A DNA stretch of 64,000 bases from Streptomyces erythrochromogenes. Its GTDB lineage: Bacteria; Actinomycetota; Actinomycetes; Streptomycetales; Streptomycetaceae. The stretch covers positions 3,038,001-3,102,000 of the forward strand of contig NZ_CP108036.1 of NCBI RefSeq assembly GCF_036170895.1, in the 5' to 3' direction. The notes under the pieces were generated by a model, which made no database searches, was not told the origin of the DNA, and saw only the letters and a list, made by a program, of their open reading frames with translations. Shown here one piece after another: positions 27,803 to 36,501 of the stretch. Position numbers and translations under genes: made by a program. Within the stretch, counting starts at the first letter, position 1; each line of letters opens with the position of its first letter.

Positions 27803-29221
27803 GTGAGCGACACCCCATTCGGATTCGGCCTTCCGCCGGAGGAGCCGGACAACGGCGACGAAGGCAAGAAGAAGGGCAACCAGGGCGGTCAGGGCGGCCC
27901 CGCGAATCCCTTCGGGTTCCCCGGCATGGGGCTGCCGGGCGCCGGTGGCCCCGGGGGCGCGGACAATCCGTTCGCCGCGATGTTCGGTTCGATGAACCCG
28001 AACGACCTCGGTGCGGCCTTCCAGCAGCTCGGCCAGATGCTCAGCTACGAGGGCGGTCCCGTGAACTGGGACATGGCCAAGGACATCGCCCGCCAGACCG
28101 TCGCGCAGGGCACGGCGGACGGCGTGAAGGACACGAGCGTCGGCATCGCCGAGAAGTCGGCCGTCGAGGAGGCCGTGCGCCTGGCCGACCACTGGCTGGA
28201 CGGCGTGACCTCGCTGCCCTCCGGTGCCACCACGGCCGTGGCGTGGAGCCGCGCCGAGTGGGTCGAGGCCACCCTGCCGGTGTGGAAGGAGCTCGTGGAC
28301 CCGGTCGCCGAGCGGGTCGGCGCGGCCATGGGCAGCGTGCTGCCCGAGGAGATGCAGGCCATGGCGGGCCCGCTGCTGGGCATGATGCGCTCCATGGGCG
28401 GGGCCATGTTCGGCCAGCAGATCGGGCAGGCCGTCGGCGTCCTCGCCGGCGAGGTCGTCGGCTCGACCGACATCGGGCTGCCGCTGGGCCCGGCGGGCAA
28501 GGCCGCGCTGCTCCCGCTGAACATCGAGGGCTTCGGCAAGGACCTGGGCGTTCCCTCGGACGAGGTGCGGCTGTACCTGGCGCTGCGCGAGGCGGCCCAC
28601 GCCCGGCTCTTCGCGCACGTCCCGTGGCTGCGCTCGCACCTGTTCGGAGCCGTCGAGGGCTACGCCCGCGGCATCAAGGTGGACACCTCGAAGCTGGAGG
28701 ACGTGGTCGGGCAGCTGGACCCGTCCAACCCGGAGCAGCTGCAGGAGGCCCTGCAGGGCGGCATGTTCCAGCCGCAGGACACCCCCGAGCAGAAGGCCGC
28801 CCTGGCCCGCCTGGAGACGGCGCTCGCGCTGGTCGAGGGCTGGGTCGACGCGGTGGTGCACGAGGCGGCCAAGCCGCGGCTGACCTCGGCGGACGCGATG
28901 CGCGAGACCATGCGCCGGCGGCGCGCCTCGGGCGGCCCGGCGGAGCAGACCTTCGCGACGCTGATCGGCCTGGAGCTGCGGCCGCGCCGGCTGCGCGACG
29001 CCTCCCGTCTGTGGGCCTCGCTGACCGACGCGCGCGGTGTGGACGGCCGCGACGGGCTGTGGGAGCACCCGGACATGCTGCCGACGGCCTCCGACCTGGA
29101 CGACCCGGACGGCTTCGTGCACCGCGAGCAGCTGGACTTCTCCGAGATCGACAAGATGCTCGGCGAGGCGGCCGAGAAGCGCGGTCAGCAGGGCGACGGC
29201 GAGGGCGAAGAGAACAAGTGA
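27803..29221 (+). CDS. Zinc-dependent metalloprotease family (DUF2342)
   Basis: The 472-residue protein begins with a Gly/Pro/Asn-rich segment (about 20-65). It then shows family blocks SVLPEEMQAMAGPLLG, GQQIGQAVGVLAGEVVGSTDIG, and YLALREAAHARLFAHVPWLR. The EAAH part is the putative metal site. This family is restricted to actinobacteria and is found next to the UPF0182/PDZ genes in mycobacteria. Its substrate is unknown. The start is the GTG at 27803 after GAGG. The Nudix gene overlaps its stop by four bases (GTGA). Confidence 0.87.
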   Translation: MSDTPFGFGLPPEEPDNGDEGKKKGNQGGQGGPANPFGFPGMGLPGAGGPGGADNPFAAMFGSMNPNDLGAAFQQLGQMLSYEGGPVNWDMAKDIARQTVAQGTADGVKDTSVGIAEKSAVEEAVRLADHWLDGVTSLPSGATTAVAWSRAEWVEATLPVWKELVDPVAERVGAAMGSVLPEEMQAMAGPLLGMMRSMGGAMFGQQIGQAVGVLAGEVVGSTDIGLPLGPAGKAALLPLNIEGFGKDLGVPSDEVRLYLALREAAHARLFAHVPWLRSHLFGAVEGYARGIKVDTSKLEDVVGQLDPSNPEQLQEALQGGMFQPQDTPEQKAALARLETALALVEGWVDAVVHEAAKPRLTSADAMRETMRRRRASGGPAEQTFATLIGLELRPRRLRDASRLWASLTDARGVDGRDGLWEHPDMLPTASDLDDPDGFVHREQLDFSEIDKMLGEAAEKRGQQGDGEGEENK

Positions 29222-29751
29222 GCCTCTACGACGACGCGGTCCTGGTCCTGAAGGGCTACGAGGACCAGACCGAGCTGCGCGACCTCTACCTGGAGCACCT
29301 GGCCGCCCACCCGGACGGGGTCTACAAGCCCTGCGAGGCGGGGCACGTCACGGGCAGCGCGCTCGTGATCGACCCGGTGGGGAAGCGGGTGCTGCTGACC
29401 CTGCACAAGAAGCTGGGCATGTGGCTGCAGATGGGCGGCCACTGCGAGCCCGGTGACACGACGATGGCGGACGTGGCCCTGCGCGAGGCCCGCGAGGAGT
29501 CCGGCATCGAGCACGGTCTGGCCCTGGTGCCCGGCGGCCCGGTGCGTCTGGACCGGCACGCCATCCCGGCGCCCTGCAACTGGCACCTGGACGTGCAGTA
29601 CGCGGCGCTGGCCCCGGCCGGCGCGGTGGCGGAGGTCAGCGAGGAGTCCCTGGACGTGCGCTGGTTCCCGTACGAGGAGGTGGCCTCGGTGGCCGACACC
29701 TCGGTCGTCCTGCTGTTGGAGGCGACGCTGGCGCGGCTCGCCGCGTGCTGA
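29218..29751 (+). CDS. Nudix hydrolase
   Basis: The 177-residue protein has a Nudix box GGHCEPGDTTMADVALREAR followed by EESGI. The first Glu of the canonical GX5EX7REUXEEXGU pattern is Asp and the box is one residue longer, but the catalytic REAREE helix is intact. The protein likely cleaves a nucleoside-diphosphate-linked compound; the substrate cannot be read from sequence. It is translationally coupled to the metalloprotease through a GTGA overlap. A bidirectional terminator follows. Confidence 0.88.
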   Translation: MSLYDDAVLVLKGYEDQTELRDLYLEHLAAHPDGVYKPCEAGHVTGSALVIDPVGKRVLLTLHKKLGMWLQMGGHCEPGDTTMADVALREAREESGIEHGLALVPGGPVRLDRHAIPAPCNWHLDVQYAALAPAGAVAEVSEESLDVRWFPYEEVASVADTSVVLLLEATLARLAAC

Positions 29752-29765
29752 GTCCGGGCACGACG

Positions 29766-29796
29766 AAGGGGCGGTCCCGTACGGGGGCCGCCCCTT
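29766..29796. terminator. Bidirectional terminator
   Basis: Arms AAGGGGCGG and CCGCCCCTT, extended by an inner CCC/GGG helix, lie between the convergent Nudix and AIM24 genes, 14 bases after the Nudix stop. Confidence 0.8.
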
Positions 29797-29825
29797 TCGC
29801 CGTCCCGGGTCGGTTCCGGGCGTTG

Positions 29826-30581
29826 TCAGTTCCAGGCGTTGTTCTGGTTCTGGGCATGGGCGCCCTGCTGGCCCATGCCGAACTGCGCGGCGACGCCCTG
29901 TCCGATCTGGGCGTTCTGCGGCGGCAGCGCCTCGCTGGGCTGCACCAGCGCGATACCGGTGCCGAGGAAGCTGAGTTCCCAGCCCTCGCCGGTGTTGCCG
30001 CGGCGCCGCCAGACGCCGCTGGAGTGCGTCTGGGCCTGCATCTGCACCCGCAGCGAGGTGGACCAGGCGACGATGGCGTCCGCGTCGACGTTGACGTACT
30101 TGTCGGGCGTGACGTGCATCATCAGCGGCTGCCCTGAGGTCATCAGGGCGACCTTGCCGCGGCCGGAGATGTTGAGCTGGTACTTGCCGGATCCGGAGAT
30201 TCCGTACTGGCTGTCCACCGCGATGACCTCGGTGTGCAGGGTGGAGTCCAGGGCCAGGACGTAGCTGCTGTCGACGGTGAGGCCTTCCTGGTCGACGTCC
30301 ACGACGTGGACGTACTGGGCCAGGTTGGCGAGGTAGACCGTGCCCTGCCCGGAGCAGCGCATGAGGTCCAGGCCCTCGCCGGTGCGGCGGCGGGCGTTGC
30401 GCTGGCCCGCGCTCTGGTACTCGCCGTCGAAGTCGATGAGCCCCTGGTAGGCGACCATCGCGCCCTTGCGGGCGAGTACGTCGTCGGAGCCCGTCAGCGA
30501 GACCCGCAGCAGCTGCGGGTTCTGGACGGTGTACCGGTCCTGGGACTGCGCCTCGGCGTGGGCGAAAAGTGCGCTCTGCAT
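29826..30581 (-). CDS. AIM24 family protein, copy C
   Basis: The 251-residue beta-rich protein consists of an AIM24 domain (about 15-225) containing VLARKGAMVAYQGLIDFDGEY (two blocks), GEGLDLMRCSGQGTVYLA, and ISGRGKVALMTSG. The end is Gln/Asn/Ala-rich. AIM24 proteins share the double-stranded beta-helix fold of the TRAP-like group; their biochemical role in bacteria is unknown. It is the last of three related genes in the same direction (18 bases from the previous one). Confidence 0.85.
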   Translation of the reverse strand: MQSALFAHAEAQSQDRYTVQNPQLLRVSLTGSDDVLARKGAMVAYQGLIDFDGEYQSAGQRNARRRTGEGLDLMRCSGQGTVYLANLAQYVHVVDVDQEGLTVDSSYVLALDSTLHTEVIAVDSQYGISGSGKYQLNISGRGKVALMTSGQPLMMHVTPDKYVNVDADAIVAWSTSLRVQMQAQTHSSGVWRRRGNTGEGWELSFLGTGIALVQPSEALPPQNAQIGQGVAAQFGMGQQGAHAQNQNNAWN

Positions 30582-30598
30582 GATGTGTCCGCTCCCCC

Positions 30599-31288
30599 TC
30601 AGCCCCGGGCCCGGAGCCGGTCGGTGCTGTCCTCGCTGGGCTGTACGACGACGATGCCCTGGCCGGAGAAGGCCATCTGGTAGGCCTCTCCGCTGCCCCG
30701 GCCGAGCATGGACGAGGCCTTGAAGCTGCGCTTCCCCTTGACCTTCAGGTTCGGCGACCAGGCGACGAGCGCGTCGGGGTCGACGTACGTCTCGTCCTCG
30801 CCGCGGCCGCAGTCGACCACGATCGGGGTGCCGCGCGAGGTCAGGGCGACCCAGCCGGTGCCCGCGACCTGGACGTTGAACAGGCCCTGGCCTGCGAACT
30901 TCGCCAGGCCCTTGACCCGCTCGACGCCCCACTGGAGGTGCGCGTCGAAGGCGAGCAGGTTGGTGCCGTTGACCGACAGCGAGTCGTTGTTCAGGTTGAT
31001 GACGACGACGTCGGCGCCGTAGTCGGCGAGGTACAGGAGGCCGTCGCCGGTGCACTTCATCAGGGGGGCGCCCTCGCCCGTGACCCACTGCGAGGCCATC
31101 TGGCGGACGGCCGGCGGGTTGGGCTCGTACTGCACGAAGCCCTCGTAGGCGACCATCGAGCCGGTGCGGGCGAAGAGGTCCTGGCCGCTCTGCATGGCGA
31201 CCTTGAGCATCGACCGCCCGTGGTTCTCCATGCGGGCCGTGACCGGGGTCGGGGCGAAGCCCGCGAGCTGCTGGTTCATTGCGTTCAT
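30599..31288 (-). CDS. AIM24 family protein, copy B
   Basis: The 229-residue protein has blocks parallel to copy C: QDLFARTGSMVAYEGFVQYE, GEGAPLMKCTGDGLLYLAD, FNVQVAGTGWVALTSRGTP and a closing GQGIVVVQPSED. All three AIM24 domains in this locus end in a version of V-V-Q-P. Two ATG codons (31288 and 31279) could start it. Gaps of 11 and 17 bases to the neighbours indicate one operon. Confidence 0.85.
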   Translation of the reverse strand: MNAMNQQLAGFAPTPVTARMENHGRSMLKVAMQSGQDLFARTGSMVAYEGFVQYEPNPPAVRQMASQWVTGEGAPLMKCTGDGLLYLADYGADVVVINLNNDSLSVNGTNLLAFDAHLQWGVERVKGLAKFAGQGLFNVQVAGTGWVALTSRGTPIVVDCGRGEDETYVDPDALVAWSPNLKVKGKRSFKASSMLGRGSGEAYQMAFSGQGIVVVQPSEDSTDRLRARG

Positions 31289-31299
31289 GTCGGGCTCCC

Positions 31300-32943
31300 T
31301 CAGACCTCGTACGGCTGGACGACGATGAAGTTGCCGGGAGCGCCGCGGAACTGGAGGTTCACGGTCTCCCCGCTGTGGCCGGGGTAGGCGTTGCGCCGCA
31401 GCCGGACCTGGCTGGAGATGATCACCTGCGAGGCGGCCGACCACGCCACGATGGCGTTGCTGTCCGCGAAGGTGGTCGGGGTGACGGGCAGGACGACCGG
31501 GATGCCGTGGGTCTTGACGATCACCGTGCCGGTGCCCTGGAACTGCATGGTGAACAGGGCGCCGCCGGGGATGCCGTGGCCCTCGATCCGGCGGACCTCG
31601 TGCTGGAGGGACTCGTCGAAGGCGAGGACGTTCTCCGCGGAGACGCAGATGGCGTCGCCCTGGAGCTCGATGGCGTGCAGGTGCGCGCCGTTCTCGGCGA
31701 GGAAGACCTGGCCGCGGCCGGTGCAGCGCATCAGCTGCATCTCCTGGCCGGTGGCGTTGCCGACGATGCGGCCGGCGAAGCCGGCGCCCTTGTAGCTGAA
31801 GTCGACCTTGCCCTGGTACAGGACCATGCTGCCCTGGCGGGCGAGGACGGCCTGGCCGCCCATCGAGAGGTCGACGCGCATGAGCTGCTGGTTCTGCGGG
31901 GTCCAGCGGGCGCCGGTCGGGGCCTCCTTGTACGGCTGGAGGGCCGCGGCGAGGCCGGCCGCGGGGGCGGCGGCCTGCGGGGCGTAGCCGGGCTGCTGGC
32001 CGGGGACCTGCCCCGGTACCTGGCCCGGGACCTGACCGTAGCCCGGCTGCTGCCCGTAGGCGGCGGGGGCCGGGGCGGGCGGCGGCACCTGGCCGGGGAC
32101 CTGGCCGTAAGAGGGCTGCTGCGGCGGCTGGCCGTACGGGGCGGGGGCCGGCGGGGCGATGGGCGCGGCCATGGTGGGCGCGGCGTGCACCGGGGCCGGA
32201 GCCGCGGGCTGCGGGTACTGCGGCGGCTGGGGGGCGGCCGGTGCGGGCGCGGGAGCCGGGGCGGGCGCGCCGAAGGACGGTGCGGGAGCCGGGGCCTGCG
32301 GGGCCGGAGCCGGAGCGGGGGCGCCGAAGGACGGGGCCGGAGCGGGGGCGGCCGCCTGCGGCGGCGGGGCGAAGCCGGGGCCGCCGGCCGCCGGGGCCTG
32401 CTGCTGCGGCTGCTCCTCGGCGACCTCGCCGCCGAAGTTCCTCAGGAGGGCGTCGAGCCCGCCGTCGAAGCCCTGGCCGACGGCGGCGAAGCGCCACACG
32501 TCCTTCAGGTAGAAGTCGCCGAGCATCACGGCCCGCTCGGTGCTGAACTCCGAACCGGTGAACGCGTACCGGACCACCTCTTCGCCGCCGGCCACGATCC
32601 GGATGTAGCCCGGGCCGATCTGCGACATCTGTCCGGCGCCGTCGAGGGTGGCGGTGAAGGACAGCTTGTGGATCGACGCCGGAACACGGTCCAGGGTCAC
32701 CCGGAAGGATTCCGTGTCACCGGACTGCGCGCCGAGCAGCTGAATGGACTCTTCCGGCGACTTCGGCTGATTGAAGAAGACGAAGTAACGGTCGTCCGAG
32801 AGCTGTTCATTGGCGTCCAGGCCGAAACAGCTGATGTCGAAGGTGAGTCCGGGCCCGGCGATCTGGACGCCTACGTACAGATCGGTGCCCGCCGTGAGAT
32901 CACTGACCTTGGCCTTGTGGCCGCGTTGGAATTCCCTTGCCAT
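31300..32943 (-). CDS. TerD domain fused to an AIM24 domain
   Basis: The 547-residue protein has an N-terminal TerD domain (about 1-180; FDISCFGLDANEQLSDDRY, VFFNQP, and ALLRNFGGEVA). A roughly 150-residue Pro/Ala/Gln linker with PGQVPGQ and PAPAPSFGAP repeats leads to a C-terminal AIM24 domain (about 335-547; LARQGSMVLYQGKVDF, ending NFIVVQPYEV). TerD proteins bind calcium and belong to tellurite/stress-response loci. The fusion ties the two AIM24-only genes downstream to that system. No other ter genes are in the window. The ATG at 32943 starts the TerD domain directly. Confidence 0.9.
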   Translation of the reverse strand: MAREFQRGHKAKVSDLTAGTDLYVGVQIAGPGLTFDISCFGLDANEQLSDDRYFVFFNQPKSPEESIQLLGAQSGDTESFRVTLDRVPASIHKLSFTATLDGAGQMSQIGPGYIRIVAGGEEVVRYAFTGSEFSTERAVMLGDFYLKDVWRFAAVGQGFDGGLDALLRNFGGEVAEEQPQQQAPAAGGPGFAPPPQAAAPAPAPSFGAPAPAPAPQAPAPAPSFGAPAPAPAPAPAAPQPPQYPQPAAPAPVHAAPTMAAPIAPPAPAPYGQPPQQPSYGQVPGQVPPPAPAPAAYGQQPGYGQVPGQVPGQVPGQQPGYAPQAAAPAAGLAAALQPYKEAPTGARWTPQNQQLMRVDLSMGGQAVLARQGSMVLYQGKVDFSYKGAGFAGRIVGNATGQEMQLMRCTGRGQVFLAENGAHLHAIELQGDAICVSAENVLAFDESLQHEVRRIEGHGIPGGALFTMQFQGTGTVIVKTHGIPVVLPVTPTTFADSNAIVAWSAASQVIISSQVRLRRNAYPGHSGETVNLQFRGAPGNFIVVQPYEV

Positions 32944-33082
32944 ACGTAACGACGTCCCCCATCCCGACTGAGCATTCGTGCCGCACAGGCTAACGGCATC
33001 TGCCGACATCCGGCCAAGCCGGTACCAACCCGGTACACATCACGGTGTGTGACATGACGGGTGGTACGGGGGCGGTCCGAGG

Positions 33083-33140
33083 GTGGTCCGCAGGCGGCTG
33101 GAGGGCGGTCCGCAGGCGGCTGGAGGGTGGTCGCAGGCAG
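33083..33140. repeat. 22-bp tandem repeat, 2.6 copies
   Basis: Two adjacent 22-bp units (33083-33104 and 33105-33126) differ at one base and are followed by a partial third unit. They occupy the gap between the TerD-AIM24 gene and the YgjP-like protease gene, just downstream of the latter. Confidence 0.75.
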
Positions 33141-33166
33141 GCCCGCCGGTCCGCTCCGGCGGGGGG

Positions 33167-33706
33167 TCACTCCTCGCGGGCGGTGGGAACCTTCGGCAGG
33201 CGCTCGGCCGCGACCACGCCCTCCAGGTAGCCCCGGGCCCGCTCGGTGCGCGGGTACGCCTCCAGCAGCTCCCAGAAGCGGGGGCCGTGGCCGGGCACGA
33301 GGAGGTGGGCCAGCTCGTGCAGGAGCACGTAGTCGACGACGTACTCCGGCATGCCCTGGAGGCGGTGCGAGAGCCGGATGCTGCCCTCGGCCGGGGTGCA
33401 GGAGCCCCAGCGGGTGTTCTGGTTGGTGACCCAGCGGACCGAGCGGGGGCGGGCGCGGCCGTCGAAGTACTGCTCGGACAAACGCTCGGCGCGTTCGGTG
33501 AGTTCCGCGTCCCCGAGGGTGCGTTTACTCTCCTGGGCGGCCAGCTTGTCGAGCATGACGCCCACCCAGCGCTGCTCCTCGGCCTCGGACATCCGGGCAG
33601 GGATGAGGACGACCGTACGGTCACCCTCGCGATAGGCGGATACGGTCCTGCGGCGGCGCGCGCTCCGGCGGACTTCGACGGCGCGCTGCGGTGGGTCGGC
33701 GGACAC
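33167..33706 (-). CDS. YgjP-like M48/SprT-type metallopeptidase
   Basis: The 179-residue protein has the zinc motif HELAHLLVPGHGPRFWELL, in which HELAH supplies two ligands and the downstream H-G-P-x-F-W gives the third, as in the YgjP/WLM group. It also has the preceding NTRWGSCTPAEGSIRLSHRL. The N-terminus is Arg-rich. E. coli YgjP was reported to act on UTP, so a non-protease role is possible. It lies upstream of the TerD-AIM24 operon on the same strand, separated by tandem repeats. The neighbouring ThiF-like gene is divergent after about 220 bases, in which I see nothing else. Confidence 0.85.
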   Translation of the reverse strand: MSADPPQRAVEVRRSARRRRTVSAYREGDRTVVLIPARMSEAEEQRWVGVMLDKLAAQESKRTLGDAELTERAERLSEQYFDGRARPRSVRWVTNQNTRWGSCTPAEGSIRLSHRLQGMPEYVVDYVLLHELAHLLVPGHGPRFWELLEAYPRTERARGYLEGVVAAERLPKVPTAREE

Positions 33707-33930
33707 GCCACGACGTTACCCGGTGTCGGCGGCGGAAGTCCCGCTCGTCCGGGGTTCGAACACGGGTGGTTCGCAGCCGGTGTCCGAAGAGGCATTGCTC
33801 TTCATCTCATATGCCGAATACCTCCTGCCTGTGGACAAATTTCTGCGCGGATTCCGGCGGAGGGGCACTGTTGCCGGGGAGCGGGAAATGGGGCGGCGCG
33901 AGTCCGCACGGATATCGAGGGGGTCGGGAC

Positions 33931-35085
33931 ATGTTTCCGAGGGTGAAGCCGGCACTGGCACGGGCCTGGCGGGATCTGCAGACGGTGCAGTTCGGGGTGA
34001 CTCCGGCGCATGCGGTGGTGCTCGGGCCCGTGGACACGGCGACGGGCGCGCTCATCGACCGGATCGACGGGACGCGGGGGATGGACCTGTTGCGGGCCGA
34101 GGCCACGCGGATGGGACTGCCGGACGGCCTGGCCGACGCTCTGGTCAGGCGGCTGGCGGGGGCCGGTCTGCTCGACGACGCCGGCGCGGGCGGCCCGCGG
34201 GCGCAGGCCCTGCGCAGGCATCCGGAGGCATTGGAGCGGCTGGGCCCGGACCTGGGTTCGCTCTCGCTGGTCCACCGGGAGCCCGGCGGGGACTTACGGG
34301 GGATCGCGGCGCGCCGGGCGATACGGGTCCGGGTGCGCGGGAGCGGCCGGGTGGGCACCGTGATCGCGGCGGTCCTGGCGGGAGCGGGCGTGGGGCGGGT
34401 CGAGGTGCTCGACGGGGGCCGGGTGGAGCCGGCCGATGTGGCGCCGGGCGGGCTGGGTCCCGCGAGTGTGGGCCGGATGCGGACCGAGGCCGCGGCGGCC
34501 GTGGTCCGCTCCGCGGCCCCGGGTCCGGGTCCGCGGGCCGGCGAGGAGGAGGGGCCGGAGCCCGGGCTGGCCCTGGTGGTGGTCGCACCGAGGGACGGGC
34601 TGCACGCCTGGGCCCCGGATCCGGACACCGCGGCCGACTGGGTCACCTCCGGGATTCCCCACCTGTACGCGGGGGTGGTGGAGGGGACGGGTCTGGTGGG
34701 GCCGCTGGTGCTGCCGGGCACGACCGCGTGCGCCGGGTGCATGGAGCGCGAGCGTGTGGACCGGGACGCGGCCTGGCCGAGGATGCTCGTCCAGTGGCGC
34801 TCGTCGCACCGCCGCCGCGGGAGCGCCTCCTGCGACCTGGGCCTGTCCACGGCGGTGGCCGGGCTGGCCGCGGCCCACGCCCTCGCCTTCCTCGACGGGC
34901 AGCTGCCCGCCTCCACCGGCTCCCGCTGGGAGGCGGCCCTGCCCGCCCTCCACTGGGAGGCGGCTCCGGTCCGCCCCCACCCCGACTGCCCCTGCGGCGC
35001 GGCCGCAGAACCCGCGCAGCGGCTCCAGCCGGCCGGACGGGCCCCGGGAAGAGGATCGGGAGCCAACCCGCCGGGAGGGCCGTGA
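33931..35085 (+). CDS. ThiF/E1-like protein resembling azole-peptide cyclodehydratase partners
   Basis: The 384-residue protein has an N-terminal winged-helix-like region (about 1-110), a Rossmann segment VRGSGRVGTVIAAVLAGAG near 140 and a PLVLPGTTACAGCMERER motif near 270. A C-terminal CPCGAA completes a likely zinc site with CAGC. This organisation resembles ocin-ThiF-like proteins that bind leader peptides in TOMM clusters, but there is no YcaO protein or precursor peptide nearby. The ATP-binding Arg/Asp residues of active E1 enzymes are not clear. The ATG at 33931 has GAGGGGG upstream. A related gene sits beside the ABC1 kinase in mycobacteria. Confidence 0.72.
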   Translation: MFPRVKPALARAWRDLQTVQFGVTPAHAVVLGPVDTATGALIDRIDGTRGMDLLRAEATRMGLPDGLADALVRRLAGAGLLDDAGAGGPRAQALRRHPEALERLGPDLGSLSLVHREPGGDLRGIAARRAIRVRVRGSGRVGTVIAAVLAGAGVGRVEVLDGGRVEPADVAPGGLGPASVGRMRTEAAAAVVRSAAPGPGPRAGEEEGPEPGLALVVVAPRDGLHAWAPDPDTAADWVTSGIPHLYAGVVEGTGLVGPLVLPGTTACAGCMERERVDRDAAWPRMLVQWRSSHRRRGSASCDLGLSTAVAGLAAAHALAFLDGQLPASTGSRWEAALPALHWEAAPVRPHPDCPCGAAAEPAQRLQPAGRAPGRGSGANPPGGP

Positions 35086-35160
35086 CAGGATGCTTCGGGA
35101 CCGAGGTTTCTGCCGAACCGCCGCTTGCGGCGCAGCTGTCTGGGAAATGGAGGGGGCGGC

Positions 35161-36489
35161 ATGTCTGATCTTCCCCGGAAGGCGGTCACCCGTACCGTCA
35201 AGCTGGCCGCGCTGCCGATCGGCATCGCGGGTCGGGTCACCTGGGGCCTGGGCAAGCGGATCGGTGGCAAGTCCGCCGAGATCGTGGCGCGCGAGCTCCA
35301 GCAGCGCACCGCCGAGCAGTTGTTCCGCACTCTCGGGGAACTGAAGGGCGGTGCAATGAAGTTCGGGCAGGCCCTGTCGGTCTTCGAGTCGGCGCTGCCC
35401 GAGGAGGTCGCGGGGCCCTACCGGGCGGCGCTGACCAAGCTCCAGGAGGCGGCCCCGCCGCTGCCCGCGGCGACGGTGCACCAGGTGCTGGCGGACCGTC
35501 TGGGTGCGGACTGGCGTGACCTGTTCGAGGAGTTCGAGGACAAGCCGGCCGCGGCGGCCTCGATCGGGCAGGTGCACCGGGCGGTGTGGCACGACGGCAG
35601 GCAGGTGGCGGTCAAGGTCCAGTACCCGGGGGCCGGCGAGGCGCTGCTGTCGGACCTGAAGCAGCTGGGCCGGTTCGCGGGGCTGCTGGGTCCGCTGGTT
35701 CCCGGCATGGAGATCAAGCCGCTGATCAAGGAGTTGCGCGACCGGGTCTCGGAGGAGCTCGACTACGAGCTGGAGGCCGAGGCCCAGCGGACGCACGCGG
35801 ACGCCTTCGTGGACGACCCGGACGTGGTCGTCCCCGACGTCGTGCACCAGGGCGACCAGGTGCTCGTGACCGAGTGGATGGACGGGACCCCGCTGTCGGA
35901 GGTGATCGCCGACGGCACCGAGGAGGAGCGCGACCGCGCCGGGCAGCTGCTGGCCCGCTTCCTCTTCTCCGGTCCCGCGCGCACGGGTCTGCTGCACGCC
36001 GATCCGCACCCGGGCAACTTCCGGCTGATAGCGGGGGCGGACGGCCGGATGCGGCTGGGCGTCCTGGACTTCGGCACGGTCGACCGGCTGCCCGGGGGCT
36101 GGCCCAAGCCCATCGGCAGGTCCCTGCGGATGACGCTGGACGGCGATGCCGAGGGGGTCTACGGCCACTTGTGCGCCGAGGGGTTCGTGAAGGAGTCCGT
36201 CGAGCTGGACCCGGACGCCGTGCTGGACTACCTGAAGCCGATCATCGAGCCCGCCGAGGCCGAGGAGTTCACCTTCACCCGTCCGTGGCTGCGCGGTCAG
36301 GCGGCGCGGATCGCCGATCCGCGCTCTCCCGCGCACCAGTTGGGCCGGCAGATCAACCTGCCGCCCTCGTACCTGCTGATCCACCGGGTGACGCTGAGCA
36401 CCATCGGCGTGCTGTGCCAGCTGGGCGCGACGGTGCGGCTGCGCGACGAACTGGACACCTGGCTGCCCGGGTTCGCGTCCGCCGAGTGA
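35161..36489 (+). CDS. ABC1/UbiB-family atypical kinase
   Basis: The 442-residue protein has the ABC1-specific motifs GAMKFGQALS (KxGQ) near residue 65 and the Ala-rich loop AAAASIGQVHRA in place of a P-loop. VAVKVQYPGAGE gives the catalytic lysine, LHADPHPGNF the catalytic loop and VLDFGTVDRL the DFG-like element. Members act as ATPases that support quinone or lipid pathways; the substrate here is unknown. The start ATG at 35161 follows GGAGGGGGC. It lies beside wblC, as the homologue does beside whiB7 in mycobacteria. Confidence 0.92.
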   Translation: MSDLPRKAVTRTVKLAALPIGIAGRVTWGLGKRIGGKSAEIVARELQQRTAEQLFRTLGELKGGAMKFGQALSVFESALPEEVAGPYRAALTKLQEAAPPLPAATVHQVLADRLGADWRDLFEEFEDKPAAAASIGQVHRAVWHDGRQVAVKVQYPGAGEALLSDLKQLGRFAGLLGPLVPGMEIKPLIKELRDRVSEELDYELEAEAQRTHADAFVDDPDVVVPDVVHQGDQVLVTEWMDGTPLSEVIADGTEEERDRAGQLLARFLFSGPARTGLLHADPHPGNFRLIAGADGRMRLGVLDFGTVDRLPGGWPKPIGRSLRMTLDGDAEGVYGHLCAEGFVKESVELDPDAVLDYLKPIIEPAEAEEFTFTRPWLRGQAARIADPRSPAHQLGRQINLPPSYLLIHRVTLSTIGVLCQLGATVRLRDELDTWLPGFASAE

Positions 36490-36501
36490 CGGCTCGGGCC
36501 G

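Noticed and set aside
33931..35085. A thiazole/oxazole peptide biosynthesis cluster around the ThiF-like gene
   Set aside because: No YcaO protein, dehydrogenase or precursor peptide is recognisable nearby.
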